64,000 nucleotides of DNA from Cumulibacter soli (GCF_004382795.1 NZ_SMSG01000006.1:62001-126000), one strand, 5' to 3'; counted from the stretch's first letter, positions 1-8,469 are shown. The notes: a model not told the origin generated them from the sequence alone. Program-made: numbers and translations.

Positions 1-46
1 GCACACCCAGGTAATCCTGCAAATCCTGAGGAATGTCGAAATCCAT
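1..46 (-). CDS. acyl-CoA dehydrogenase, N-terminus only (cut by window edge)
   Basis: The minus strand has an ATG at position 46, preceded by AGGAG with 7 nt spacing, and the reading frame stays open to the left edge. The 15 visible residues begin MDFDIPQDLQDYLG, which matches the usual beginning of long acyl-CoA dehydrogenases that oxidise acyl-CoA to enoyl-CoA with FAD. It is divergent from the thiolase at 303, so the two probably serve the same beta-oxidation function. The identification rests only on these few residues and on the neighbour. Confidence 0.65.
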   Translation of the reverse strand, partial: MDFDIPQDLQDYLGV

Positions 47-84
47 GTATTGCTCCTGTACTCGTGGGTGTCCTACGTGAGCAG

Positions 85-116
85 CTCGTTGCAGTGAACA
101 TTAGTTCAGCAACGAG
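85..116. promoter_or_regulatory. Palindromic operator candidate between divergent fatty-acid genes
   Basis: An inverted repeat reads CTCGTTGC-ag-TGAAC-atta-GTTCA-GCAACGAG. The arms are 13 bp and perfect except for a 2-nt insertion on the left. The core TGAAC-n4-GTTCA is typical of TetR-family operators. It lies between the truncated acyl-CoA dehydrogenase and the thiolase, so it could control both. No regulator gene is adjacent inside the window. Confidence 0.5.
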
Positions 117-302
117 GCTTGCACCCACCCTAACGCCTGTATGGGCACCTCAGTCAACGGCACACACCGAACCGGCACTCAAGCAAAATTCGCTGAACGT
201 TTGGTCAGACACGACCGGTCTACGTCGCAGAGGACGACGTCTACTGCGGCACAGCCGAGGCTCCCGGCGTGTCGCGACCGGTGTCATGGGACAGTTGGGC
301 GC

Positions 303-1520
303 ATGGAATCAGTCGTTATCTGTAACCCCGTTCGTACCGCAATCGGCGGCTTCAAAGGCGTATTCAGCCCGCTGCAAGCGCCGGACCTCGCCACCCAGGC
401 GCTCAAGGGCCTCATGGCCCGCACCGGACTCAAGGAAGGCCAGGTTGACGACGTCATCCTCGGCCAGTGCTACCCCAACGGCGAAAGCCCCGCGATCGGC
501 CGCATCGCCGCACTCGATGCCGGCCTCGGCATCCTCACCGGTGGCTGGCAGCTCGACCGCCGCTGCGGGTCGGGTCTGCAAGCCGTTCTCAACGCCGTCA
601 TGCAGGTGGCGACCGGCGTCGACGAGACCATCGTCGCTGGTGGCGCCGAGTCGATGACCAACGCCGAGTTCTACGCGCTCGGGCTACGCCAGGGCGTCAA
701 GGGCGAGCAGGTTCAGCTCGTCGACCGTCTGATGCGCGGCCGCGTCACCGCCGGTGGCCACTCCTTCCCGGTCGAGGGCGGGATGATCGAGACCGCCGAG
801 AATCTGCGCGCCGAATACAAGATCGGCCGCGAAGAGCAGGACCAGCTCGCCTACCACTCCCAGATGAAGGCGGCCAAGGCGATCGCCGACGGCAAGTTCG
901 CCGACGAGATCGTGCCGATCACGCTGCCGGCGACGCGTAAGGATCCCGAGCGGCAGATCGTCGACGATGAGCACCCGCGTCCCGAGACAACCGTCGAAAC
1001 GCTGGCGAAGTTGCGCCCGATCCGCGGTAAGTCCGACGCCGAGTCGACGGTCACCGCGGGTAATTCCAGCGGCCAGAACGACGCCGCATCCATGTGCGTG
1101 GTCACCACTGAGGCGAAGGCGAAAGAACTCGGCTTGACTCCCATGGTCAAGCTCGTGGGCTGGGCACACGCCGGCGTACAGCCCAAGACGATGGGAATTG
1201 GTCCGGTCCCCGCAGTCGCGAAACTGTTCGAGCGCACCGGTTTGTCCTGGAAGGACATCGACCTGATCGAACTCAACGAGGCGTTCGCTTCGCAGGCCCT
1301 GGCGTGCCTGCGCGAGTGGGACATCCCGCAGGATGACGAGCGCCTGAACGTCAATGGTTCGGGGATCTCCCTGGGTCACCCGGTCGGCGCGACTGGCACC
1401 CGCATCCTGACGACGATGGCGTACGAGATGAAGCGTCGCGGTTCGAAGTACGGTCTGGAGACCATGTGCATCGGCGGCGGCCAGGGACTAGCGGCGATCT
1501 TCGAGAACGTCAGCGCGTAA
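303..1520 (+). CDS. acetyl-CoA C-acyltransferase (thiolase)
   Basis: This 405-residue thiolase carries out the last step of beta-oxidation, or its reversal, condensing or cleaving acetyl-CoA and acyl-CoA in the cytoplasm. The start at 303 gives MESVVICNPVRTAIGG, the normal thiolase N-terminus; the frame is open further upstream, but those residues do not look like thiolase. The nucleophile is Cys88 in RRCGSGLQA. The C-terminal motifs are NEAFA, GISLGHPVGATG (His near 359) and the second cysteine in MCIGGGQG (about 389). Length matches the family. It is divergent from an acyl-CoA dehydrogenase start and convergent with erpA. Biosynthetic and degradative types cannot be told apart here. Confidence 0.93.
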   Translation: MESVVICNPVRTAIGGFKGVFSPLQAPDLATQALKGLMARTGLKEGQVDDVILGQCYPNGESPAIGRIAALDAGLGILTGGWQLDRRCGSGLQAVLNAVMQVATGVDETIVAGGAESMTNAEFYALGLRQGVKGEQVQLVDRLMRGRVTAGGHSFPVEGGMIETAENLRAEYKIGREEQDQLAYHSQMKAAKAIADGKFADEIVPITLPATRKDPERQIVDDEHPRPETTVETLAKLRPIRGKSDAESTVTAGNSSGQNDAASMCVVTTEAKAKELGLTPMVKLVGWAHAGVQPKTMGIGPVPAVAKLFERTGLSWKDIDLIELNEAFASQALACLREWDIPQDDERLNVNGSGISLGHPVGATGTRILTTMAYEMKRRGSKYGLETMCIGGGQGLAAIFENVSA

Positions 1521-1535
1521 CCACGCCATACAGTT

Positions 1536-1590
1536 CTGCGGGGCTGTGCGTAACGCTACTAATCAATTAGCGTTACGCACAGCCCCGCAG
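1536..1590. repeat. Long perfect palindrome, copy 1 of the CTGCGGGGC...GTAACGCTA family; probable bidirectional terminator
   Basis: There are 23-bp perfect arms (1536-1558 and 1568-1590) and a 9-nt loop between the convergent thiolase and erpA genes. The arm reads CTGCGGGGC-tgtgc-GTAACGCTA. A second copy at 14942-14995 keeps both outer blocks, while the middle five bases differ on both arms together. There is no T-run. Position between convergent gene ends suggests it ends transcription from both sides, but the sequence conservation suggests a dispersed element. Confidence 0.75.
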
Positions 1591-1611
1591 TTCGTGTGGG
1601 CCGAAACCTAT

Positions 1612-1959
1612 CTAGCTGAAGCTGTCGCCGCAGGCGCAGGAGCCGGTCGCGTTCGGGTTGTCGATCGTGAAGCCCTGCTTCTCAATCGTGTCGACGAAGT
1701 CGACGACCGCCCCACCCAGGTACGGCACGCTCATCCGGTCAACGACGACCTCTACGCCGCCGAAGTCCTGGACCGCGTCACCATCAAGCTGACGCTCGTC
1801 GAAGAACAACTGGTACCGAAGTCCGGAGCAGCCACCCGGCTGGACGGCGACGCGCAACCGAAGATCGTCGCGCCCCTCCTGCTGCAGCAGCGACTTGACC
1901 TTGCTCGCCGCTGCCTCGGACAACTGGATTCCGCTGGTGGCCTCAGTCGTAGCACTCAT
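1612..1959 (-). CDS. erpA: Iron-sulfur cluster insertion protein ErpA (HesB/IscA family)
   Basis: A 115-residue A-type carrier that delivers Fe-S clusters to apoproteins in the cytoplasm. The three conserved cysteines are present: Cys44 in PGGCSGLRY, and Cys108 and Cys110 in GSCACGDSF at the C-terminus. Length is typical. The start is supported by AGAGGT five nt upstream of the ATG. In M. tuberculosis the orthologue (Rv2204c) also sits next to a sugar/glycerate kinase-type gene, so the position is conserved. It is convergent with the thiolase across the palindrome at 1536-1590. Confidence 0.93.
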   Translation of the reverse strand: MSATTEATSGIQLSEAAASKVKSLLQQEGRDDLRLRVAVQPGGCSGLRYQLFFDERQLDGDAVQDFGGVEVVVDRMSVPYLGGAVVDFVDTIEKQGFTIDNPNATGSCACGDSFS

Positions 1960-2093
1960 GTTCTACCTCTATCTGTCTGCCGAGATGGGATTGGCTCAAT
2001 AGCACAACCCACATTCGCTTCGATCCATTCCCGCGCTGCCATCGTACGCCGTCGTGATCTATCTGACTGCTCACGCGCCGTACTTCATCTGCC

Positions 2094-3224
2094 TTACCGC
2101 ACCCAATGCCGCGCCGTACGATAGGCGACATCCTGCAGTACGACGTCCGCAGCTTCCATCGCGCGCTGCTCGCCGACCGCGTCGACCAACGCGTACGTCT
2201 CATCGACGCCGTACGCCGACGCTTGCCGTCGCCCGAGTGAACTCCGGCCGGCGAGTACGACGCACGGCCTACCCGCCGAGCGGGCCAAGTCGGCTACGCT
2301 GCCGGTGACTTTGCCGCGCACAGATTGCTCGTCGAACGATCCTTCACCGGTGATCACCAGGTCAGCGCTCGCCACCGCGTCAGCGAGGCCGAGCGCCTCC
2401 GCGACCACCTCGAACCCGCTGCGACGGCGCGCCCGCAGCGCATACAGCGCCGCCCCCATCCCGCCCGCAGCGCCGGCGCCCGGTAGGTTCGCCAGGCCCG
2501 CCGGTGCCGGGCGATCGCGCTGCAGCACCTCGCCCCAGCGGCTCAGCGCCGCATCTAGCACCCGCACGTCCTGCGGTGAGGCGCCCTTCTGCGGACCGAA
2601 CACCGCTGACGCGCCCTCTGGGCCGGTGAGCGGATTGTCCACATCGGTGGCAGCCACGATCGACGCCGTGCGCAACGCCGGCGTACCGCTTAGATGGTCA
2701 ACGCCCAGCAGCGGCAGCGCGCCGGGCTGCAGCGCCACACCGTCCTCATCAAACGCGACGACTCCGATGGCGGCGAGCAGCCCAGCACCGCCGTCATTGG
2801 TCGCCGACCCACCCAGGCCGACGGTGATGGTGTGCGCACCTGCCTCGACCGCGGCCAGCAGCAGCGCTCCGACGCCGTATGAGGACGCCCACAGCGGCTC
2901 CCGACGTTCAGTTGCCTCAAGCCCGGCGGCCTGCGCGGATTCGACGTACGCTGCACCGCCGCTCGCGATCAGCACTTGCCCGCGAACCTGCTCACCGTGC
3001 GGGCCAGTGGTGACCACGTCAATCGTCCGGGCGGAAGTCTCGGCCAATCCGGCACGCAGCGATTCGATGAACCCGGGGCCGCCGTCTGACATCGGCAGCG
3101 CGATAACCTCCACCTTCGTGCTGATTTCGCCGAGGCGTCGTTGGAGTCCAGCCGTGATCGCCGCACTCGCCTCAGCAGCGGTCAGCGTTTGACCGAAACT
3201 GTCGGTCGCGATCACAATCCTCAT
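2094..3224 (-). CDS. Glycerate kinase
   Basis: A glycerate kinase of the GarK/GlxK family, 376 residues, phosphorylating D-glycerate to feed glyoxylate or serine carbon into glycolysis. It begins MRIVIATDSFGQTLTA, matching the family signature MKIVIAPDSFK, and includes SDGGPGF, TITVGLGGSATNDGGAG (about 125-140), TDVDNPLTGP and TGEGSFDEQ. The ATG at 3224 is preferred because it has GGTGAGG three nt upstream and gives the family N-terminus; a GTG three codons earlier (3233) is possible. The upstream gap before the divergent GNAT gene is about 100 bp. Confidence 0.9.
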   Translation of the reverse strand: MRIVIATDSFGQTLTAAEASAAITAGLQRRLGEISTKVEVIALPMSDGGPGFIESLRAGLAETSARTIDVVTTGPHGEQVRGQVLIASGGAAYVESAQAAGLEATERREPLWASSYGVGALLLAAVEAGAHTITVGLGGSATNDGGAGLLAAIGVVAFDEDGVALQPGALPLLGVDHLSGTPALRTASIVAATDVDNPLTGPEGASAVFGPQKGASPQDVRVLDAALSRWGEVLQRDRPAPAGLANLPGAGAAGGMGAALYALRARRRSGFEVVAEALGLADAVASADLVITGEGSFDEQSVRGKVTGSVADLARSAGRPCVVLAGRSSLGRRQASAYGVDETYALVDAVGEQRAMEAADVVLQDVAYRTARHWVR

Positions 3225-3329
3225 GCGCCTCACCTGCTGCCCTCACCGATACGTTTGCGAGAATCAGATGTTCCGGACGACGCCGAACCCATCGCCTGTC
3301 ATCCATTTCCACGTTGCTGATTGGGCTCT

Positions 3330-4244
3330 ATGAAATCACCGCAGGGAAACCTTGTCCGCCAGATGACCTCGGACGACCTCGGGCGCGTGGTCAAGATCGC
3401 TCGACGGGCGTACGACGAGGACATCACCGATCTGCCTGATGTTCGCGGTATCGAGCCGTGGGCCGACCCGAAACAACCGGCGGAACCGTTCGCCGATCGC
3501 ATCACGGCGCATGACTTGGCGGCGCACATTCTGCGCACCGATCCGGACCTGTGTCTCGTCGTTGAGGACGAGGGCAAGATCCGTGGTGCCAGTATGGCGA
3601 TCAACCGCGAGGGAACCATCGTGATGGCGATGACGGCCGTCCCACCAAAGCACCAAGGCCAGGGCTATGCGACGGCGCTCGCCGCCTATCTGCGCGACCT
3701 GCTCGATAATCACATGCGCGCGATGGCGGTCGTGCGGGCTCAGGAGACCATCAATACCGTCTTTCCGTGGAATTTCGACGTTCACCCGGCGATGCGCGCC
3801 GAGGGCCTCGTCGACCGTGCCGCGCTCCCGAAATTGAAGTTCGTACGCGAGGGCACCGCCGACGACCTGGAGCTGGCGATCGCGGTCGACCAACGTCTGC
3901 GCGGCGCGTCCCGCGGACGTGACCACGAACTGCTGCTGGCCGGGTCGCAGCTGTTCGTCGCCGAGGACGGCAAGAAGGGCCGCGGCTACGCCTACGCTCA
4001 CCCGGACGGTTCGGCGATGACCGTAGGCGCGACGACGACCGCGATCGCCCGCGAGTTGTTGTTCGCCTGCTTGGCCTCCGGCGACCCGGAGACTCGCGCT
4101 ACCGTGCGCAACATCACCGGCGAACAGCGGTGGGCCTTCGATGTGGCACGACAGGCAGGGCTCCGACTCACCATCGCCGGTCCGGTCGCCGTGCGAGGTA
4201 TGTCGCTACCTAATCCGTACCTGCCGCACGACACCCTCGGCTGA
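3330..4244 (+). CDS. Double-GNAT acetyltransferase family protein
   Basis: A 304-residue protein that looks like two tandem GNAT domains. The first (about 10-165) has the acetyl-CoA loop signature HQGQGYATALAAYL after a beta-strand ending MTAVPP. The second (about 170-300) begins with the typical LKFVREGTADDLELAIAVDQ and contains GRGYAYAHPDGS, but its acetyl-CoA loop is not obvious, so it may be non-catalytic. The substrate cannot be predicted. The start is the ATG at 3330; a TTG nine nt upstream is less likely. No clear Shine-Dalgarno sequence is seen. Confidence 0.8.
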   Translation: MKSPQGNLVRQMTSDDLGRVVKIARRAYDEDITDLPDVRGIEPWADPKQPAEPFADRITAHDLAAHILRTDPDLCLVVEDEGKIRGASMAINREGTIVMAMTAVPPKHQGQGYATALAAYLRDLLDNHMRAMAVVRAQETINTVFPWNFDVHPAMRAEGLVDRAALPKLKFVREGTADDLELAIAVDQRLRGASRGRDHELLLAGSQLFVAEDGKKGRGYAYAHPDGSAMTVGATTTAIARELLFACLASGDPETRATVRNITGEQRWAFDVARQAGLRLTIAGPVAVRGMSLPNPYLPHDTLG

Positions 4245-4276
4245 CCCCGAGTAGACCCACGTATCCTGGGGGCATC

Positions 4277-4894
4277 ATGAAGATGCCCTGGTCGAAGTCT
4301 GCCCCCGTCACGAGTGAGGCGCCTGCGCCTGCGCCGAAGGCTCCAGAGCCGCCGCGCGATCCCACCGCACCCAAGGGCCGCCCGACACCGCGCCAGACGC
4401 AGCGACGCGGGCCTGTCGAACCCCCGCCGCAGACCAGCAAGGAAGCTCGCGCACGGATGCGCGAGCAGAACCGCGAGCGCAAGGCGGCGGGCCTGCAGAA
4501 AGAGCGGCCGCTGTCGGCGCGTGAAGAACGGATGCAGGCGCGAGACGCCGGACCGGAACGCGAGTTGGTGCGCAATCTCGTCGATACTCGGCGCAGTATC
4601 TCCTCGGCCTTTCCGCTGTTTGCGATCTTGATCCTGGTCGCCATGTTCTCCGGACTGCCCAGCAGCAATCCCGAGGTGTACAACTACATCTCGTACGCGT
4701 GGTTGGCGTTCTTCGCGGTCATCATTTTCGAGTCGATCTTCCTCGGCCGGGTGATCGGGCGAGAGGTTCGCGCTCGGTTCCCGAAGACAACGATCCGGAT
4801 GGGTTCGCTGAAGTATTACGGCATCATCCGCGGCCTGATGTTCCGGCGGCTGCGCTTTCCCAAGCCGGTCCTGCGCCCCGGCGACGAGGTCTAG
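4277..4894 (+). CDS. DUF3043 domain-containing membrane protein
   Basis: This 205-residue protein matches the actinobacterial DUF3043 family of unknown function. It has a long proline/charged cytoplasmic N-terminus (1-105) with a KEARARMREQNRERKA basic helix, two membrane segments (about 111-128 and 136-156), and a basic C-terminal tail ending LRFPKPVLRPGDEV. The ATG follows GGGGGCATC. It ends at a strong hairpin shared with the convergent small gene downstream. No enzymatic motif is visible. Confidence 0.85.
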   Translation: MKMPWSKSAPVTSEAPAPAPKAPEPPRDPTAPKGRPTPRQTQRRGPVEPPPQTSKEARARMREQNRERKAAGLQKERPLSAREERMQARDAGPERELVRNLVDTRRSISSAFPLFAILILVAMFSGLPSSNPEVYNYISYAWLAFFAVIIFESIFLGRVIGREVRARFPKTTIRMGSLKYYGIIRGLMFRRLRFPKPVLRPGDEV

Positions 4895-4898
4895 AGAA

Positions 4899-4939
4899 GC
4901 GCGGACGCCGCAGTCAGAAATGACGTGTGGCGTCCGCGC
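4899..4939. terminator. Bidirectional terminator hairpin
   Basis: Perfect 11-bp arms GCGCGGACGCC (4899-4909) and GGCGTCCGCGC (4929-4939) enclose a smaller GTCA-gaaa-TGAC hairpin, so the whole forms a nested stem-loop. It sits between two convergent genes (DUF3043 protein and a 68-residue protein). There is no T-run on either side, which is common for actinobacterial terminators. Confidence 0.7.
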
Positions 4940-4966
4940 GAACAACATTGGGGGCTTTCGAGCCGG

Positions 4967-5173
4967 TCACTCCTCCGGCGGATGAAGGCTCATCCCGTCA
5001 TAGATGACGTCGTCGTCCTCCATCAAGGTCACCGAATCGACGCCTGCCGCCAGCAGGCTCTGCCACTCGTCGCCGACCCATGTTTCGGCGTCCACCTGGC
5101 TGTCGAAGGCAGGCACGGTCGGCTCGGTGAGCACAGTGCCGTCATTGCGTTCCAGCCGCCATGTCCAAGTCAT
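4967..5173 (-). CDS. Small acidic conserved-type protein, unknown function
   Basis: A 68-residue acidic protein (MTWTWRLERNDGT...DGMSLHPPEE), tryptophan-rich at the N-terminus and without a signal peptide or membrane segment. The start is well supported by AGGGAGATAGCG before the ATG. It lies 23 nt downstream of gcvT on the same strand and is probably cotranscribed with it. The pattern of an aligned strand-helix-strand with WVGDEWQSLLAAGVDSVTL looks like a real folded small domain. I do not recognise the family. Confidence 0.7.
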   Translation of the reverse strand: MTWTWRLERNDGTVLTEPTVPAFDSQVDAETWVGDEWQSLLAAGVDSVTLMEDDDVIYDGMSLHPPEE

Positions 5174-5195
5174 CGCTATCTCCCTATCCGGTGCT

Positions 5196-6308
5196 TCAGC
5201 GTACGTGCGAGGGCACGAACGGCGGTTTGACGATCCGCATCACCGACGTGCGCCCGCGTACGTCGACCCGTACTTCGTCCCCCTCGCCCAAGCCGGACGC
5301 CCGGTCGATCAGGGCCAGCCCAATCCCCTTGCGCAGGGTCGGCGAGAACGTGCCGCTGGTGACCTCCCCGACGGGGGTGTCAGCGGCTCCGATGACTTGC
5401 ATATGCGGGCGCGGAATGCCGCGGTCAGTCGATTCCAGTCCCCACAGCAACCGTGCTGCCTTTGCGGCTCGTTCGGCGCTCAGCGGCTCGCGTCCCCAAA
5501 ATGCTGGCTTCTGCCACCCCACCGCCCAGCCGGACCGCGCCTGGTTCGGGGTGATCTGCAGGGACAGGTCCTGCCCATGCAGTGGGTAACCCATCTCGGT
5601 GCGAAGTGTGTCGCGCGCGCCGAGCCCGCACGCGCGTGCCCCCAGTCCAGAGCCACGCTCCAATAACGCATCCCACAGCAGTTCGCTGGAATCCCAATCG
5701 ACGACGAGTTCGTAGCCCAACTCGCCGGTGTAGCCGGTGCGACACACAGTCAGCTCGGCACCTGAGTACGTGGCGGGTACGAACGCCATGTAGTCCATGT
5801 CCGTGGGCAGACCGAGTTCGCGCAGCAGTTCGGCAGAACTGGGTCCCTGCACCGCGATCACGCCGTACTGTTCGTGCTGATCGGTGATCGTTACGCCGGC
5901 CGGCACCACGGCGTTCATCCGCCGGACGACTTCGGCGGAGTTGGCGGCGTTCGGCACCAGGAACACGTCATCTGGGCCGTTCAGATAGAGGATCAGATCG
6001 TCGACTACGCCGCCACTGCTGTCGTCACAGCACAGTGTGTACTGCGCAGACCCGGGCTCGATCCGACCGATATCGTTACTCAGCACCGAATTGATGAAGT
6101 AACTAGCGCCGGCACCGGTCACCGATACCTTGCCGAGGTGCGATACGTCGAAGATTCCTACGCCGTCCCGGACGGCCTTGTGCTCGGCCAGTACACCGCC
6201 TCCGGCGTACTCGATCGGCATCAGCCATCCGCCGAAGTCGGCCATCTTGGCACCCAGCACTTCGTGGCGCCCTTGCAGCGGTGAATTCTTGAGATCGTTC
6301 GCGCTCAT
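5196..6308 (-). CDS. gcvT: Glycine cleavage system aminomethyltransferase (T protein)
   Basis: A 370-residue tetrahydrofolate-dependent T protein, transferring the methylene group from aminomethyl-lipoyl H protein to tetrahydrofolate. The N-terminus PLQGRHEVLGAKMADFGGWLMPIEY is the family signature; GVGIFDVSHLGKVSVTG, QGPSSAELL and YTGELGYELV follow. The C-terminal barrel ends with IGLALIDR and DVRGR. No Shine-Dalgarno sequence is seen; instead a TACCTT -10 element lies exactly 6 nt before the ATG, suggesting a leaderless transcript. It is divergent from pepA. The other glycine cleavage genes are not in the window. Confidence 0.95.
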   Translation of the reverse strand: MSANDLKNSPLQGRHEVLGAKMADFGGWLMPIEYAGGGVLAEHKAVRDGVGIFDVSHLGKVSVTGAGASYFINSVLSNDIGRIEPGSAQYTLCCDDSSGGVVDDLILYLNGPDDVFLVPNAANSAEVVRRMNAVVPAGVTITDQHEQYGVIAVQGPSSAELLRELGLPTDMDYMAFVPATYSGAELTVCRTGYTGELGYELVVDWDSSELLWDALLERGSGLGARACGLGARDTLRTEMGYPLHGQDLSLQITPNQARSGWAVGWQKPAFWGREPLSAERAAKAARLLWGLESTDRGIPRPHMQVIGAADTPVGEVTSGTFSPTLRKGIGLALIDRASGLGEGDEVRVDVRGRTSVMRIVKPPFVPSHVR

Positions 6309-6314
6309 GAAGGC

Positions 6315-6320
6315 AAGGTA
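6315..6320 (-). promoter_or_regulatory. -10 element for leaderless gcvT
   Basis: On the minus strand TACCTT is followed by 6 nt and then the gcvT ATG. With transcription starting about 6-7 nt after the -10 element, the mRNA would start at the ATG. There is no ribosome-binding site in front of this start, which agrees. The -35 is not recognisable. Confidence 0.5.
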
Positions 6321-6403
6321 GCGCGCTGTCGGCAGCAGTCGCCAGACGGCTCCGCACCTTCCGCGTAGGCTCGCTGCAGATACATCCCAACTTGGAGAAG
6401 CCA

Positions 6404-7909
6404 GTGACTGATCTTGCCCTGTCCGACCGCCGACTCAGCTCCCTCAAGCTCGACGCCGTAATCGTCGGCACCGCTGTTGAGGACGACGCACTCGTGCTGC
6501 TGCCCGGGGCGGACGACCTCGATAGTCAGCGGCTCGTCGACACGCTCGCCCGTCTCGGTGCGACCGGCGCCGCGGGTGAGGTGCTCAAGGTGGCGCTCGA
6601 CGAGCAGACTCCGCTGGTGATCGCGGTCGGTCTGGGCTCGGCCGGCGACGACGGCTTCGACGCGAATGACCTGCGTAAAGCCGCCGGTGCCGCGATCCGA
6701 GCGACGACTGGTCTGAGCAAGGTCGCCACAACCCTCGCTCAGGTGGGCGGGGAGAGTTCGGACGAACTCGTGCAGGCGGTCGGCGAAGGTCTGGTACTCG
6801 GCGCGTATCGATTCGATGAGTACCGTAGCGAGCGGCCGGCGGCCGATGACCTGCCGGCGTCGAAGGTCACGCTGCTGGTCGACAAAGCGCGCACCGCATC
6901 GACAAAGGCCGCGCTGAGCCGCGCCGAGAAGATCGGCGCCGCCGTCTCGCTCGCGCGGGACTTCGTGAACACTCCGCCTAACGACCTTTACCCGGATTCC
7001 TTTGCCAAGCGCGCGAAGGCCCTGGCGACGGCAGCGGGGGTAAAAGCCGAGATCCTGGACGAGCGTCGGCTCACCGCCGGCGGATTCGGCGGCATCCTCG
7101 CCGTCGGAGGTGGCAGCGACCGTAAGCCGCGGCTACTGCGCCTGACGTACGCCCCGACCGGCATCAAGCGCGGTACCGCGTCCGTTGCGCTCGTTGGTAA
7201 AGGAATCACGTTCGATTCGGGCGGTATTTCGCTCAAGCCCGGGCCGAAGATGGACCTGATGAAGACGGATATGTCGGGTGCGGCCGCCGTCATCGCCACA
7301 ACGTTGCTCATCGCCGCGCTCGAACTTCCGATCAAGGTCATCGCGACGGTGCCGCTGGCCGAGAACCTGCCGAGCGGGTCGGCGTACCGGCCGGCAGACG
7401 TCATCACGCACCGCGGCGGCAAACGTTCGGAGATCCTCAACACCGACGCCGAGGGCCGTGTCGTGCTGGCCGACGCCATTGCGCGCGCGTGCGAAGACAA
7501 CCCGACCTACCTGATCGAGACCTCCACCCTGACCGGTGCTCAGGTCGTGGCTCTGGGCGATCGCACCGCAGGCGTGATGGGCACCGACGAATTCCGCGAT
7601 CGCGTGACCGACGCCGCCAACTGCGTCGGCGAGGCGGCCTGGGCGATGCCGCTGCCGCAGGATGTGCGCGACGGGATGAAGTCGAAGACCGCCGATATCG
7701 CGAATATCGGAGCCGGTCCGGGCGGCATGCTCGCCGGCGGTCACTACCTCAAGGAGTTCGTCGGCGAAGGCGTTGAGTGGGCGCACATCGACATCGCGGG
7801 GCCGTCGTACAACTCCGGTGGCGCGTACGGGTTCATCGCCGAAGGCGCAACGGGTACGCCGGTGCGCACCATGCTGCACGTGATCGAGGACATCCTCGCC
7901 GAAGGCTAG
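6404..7909 (+). CDS. pepA: Leucyl aminopeptidase (M17 family)
   Basis: A 501-residue cytosolic two-metal aminopeptidase that removes N-terminal residues from peptides. The catalytic half carries LVGKGITFDSGGISLKPG, KMDLMKTDMSGAAAV and the signature NTDAEGRVVLADAI, which together supply metal ligands and the catalytic lysine. The N-terminal half is the variable M17 regulatory domain. The GTG at 6404 is chosen because GGAGAAG lies 3 nt before it; the frame is open 12 nt further upstream, through that ribosome-binding site. Next to gcvT and sucB as in M. tuberculosis (pepB). Confidence 0.94.
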   Translation: MTDLALSDRRLSSLKLDAVIVGTAVEDDALVLLPGADDLDSQRLVDTLARLGATGAAGEVLKVALDEQTPLVIAVGLGSAGDDGFDANDLRKAAGAAIRATTGLSKVATTLAQVGGESSDELVQAVGEGLVLGAYRFDEYRSERPAADDLPASKVTLLVDKARTASTKAALSRAEKIGAAVSLARDFVNTPPNDLYPDSFAKRAKALATAAGVKAEILDERRLTAGGFGGILAVGGGSDRKPRLLRLTYAPTGIKRGTASVALVGKGITFDSGGISLKPGPKMDLMKTDMSGAAAVIATTLLIAALELPIKVIATVPLAENLPSGSAYRPADVITHRGGKRSEILNTDAEGRVVLADAIARACEDNPTYLIETSTLTGAQVVALGDRTAGVMGTDEFRDRVTDAANCVGEAAWAMPLPQDVRDGMKSKTADIANIGAGPGGMLAGGHYLKEFVGEGVEWAHIDIAGPSYNSGGAYGFIAEGATGTPVRTMLHVIEDILAEG

Positions 7910-7927
7910 AACTGGCGAGTTATGCGG

Positions 7928-7958
7928 CCGGTTGTTGACGCATCTCGTCAACGACCGG
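7928..7958. terminator. Terminator hairpin after pepA
   Basis: A 13-bp stem, CCGGTTGTTGACG with CGTCAACGACCGG, has one G-T pair and a 5-nt loop. It lies 18 nt after the pepA stop. The downstream gene at 8006 is convergent, so the hairpin may serve both. Confidence 0.7.
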
Positions 7959-7987
7959 TCGCAGATGAACGGCACGCGCACGGCTTA

Positions 7988-8019
7988 TGTCATGGCTTAT
8001 TTCTGTCATGGCTTATTTC
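7988..8019. repeat. Tandem 16-bp duplication over a gene end
   Basis: TGTCATGGCTTATTTC occurs twice back to back (7988-8003 and 8004-8019). The second copy contains the minus-strand stop codon (8006-8008) of the 110-residue gene; the first copy lies just beyond it. A further partial match, CGGCTTATG, precedes it. It looks like a recent replication-slippage duplication. Confidence 0.8.
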
Positions 8020-8338
8020 GCGCGGACCAGTCACGCATGCGTTGCGGATATCCGGTGCGTTGCACGTCGTACACCGGGATCTTCAGGTCGGCGGCGAGTT
8101 GTTTCGCCGCCTTCTCGGTCGTACGTCGCCGCGTCCACTCGCCGTCGGCGGCGACCAGCAATACGCTCATCTGAGTGACGTTGGTACGCGGTTCGACATA
8201 CGCCTCGACGCTACGGCGGCTGCGCGCGAACTCGCGCAGGTGCTCGATATCGGCCTTTGTGGCCGCGCGGTCCATGCTGCCGTCACGGCCGCCAGATGAG
8301 CCCTTTCGGCGGCGGTGTAACCGGTCTCGCAGACCCAT
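8006..8338 (-). CDS. Conserved-type small basic protein upstream of sucB, unknown function
   Basis: A 110-residue protein with a basic N-terminus (MGLRDRLHRRRKG), a helical DRAATKADIEHLREFARSR segment, a strand TQMSVLLVAADGEWTRR and the end VYDVQRTGYPQRMRDW. Small proteins with this ending occur in actinobacteria next to lipoate/2-oxoacid dehydrogenase genes, where they are sometimes labelled oxidoreductase without clear basis; I see no cofactor motif. The ATG has GGGAGTTGAAGG upstream. It is divergent from sucB. The stop codon lies in a 16-bp tandem duplication. Confidence 0.72.
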   Translation of the reverse strand: MGLRDRLHRRRKGSSGGRDGSMDRAATKADIEHLREFARSRRSVEAYVEPRTNVTQMSVLLVAADGEWTRRRTTEKAAKQLAADLKIPVYDVQRTGYPQRMRDWSARNKP

Positions 8339-8469
8339 CCTTCAACTCCCTCATGACCGGGCGCACAACGCGAAGTGGAAAGTGACAAGATGAGACGGTA
8401 CGTGTTTGGCACGCGCCGCGCTGCGAATGCCCTCACTGAAGGACTGCTGACCCGAAGGAGAAACCGCAC

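Noticed and set aside
2305-3192. 295-codon plus-strand frame opposite the glycerate kinase
   Set aside because: The protein is low-complexity Ser/Ala/Pro without motifs, and the minus strand encodes a full kinase.
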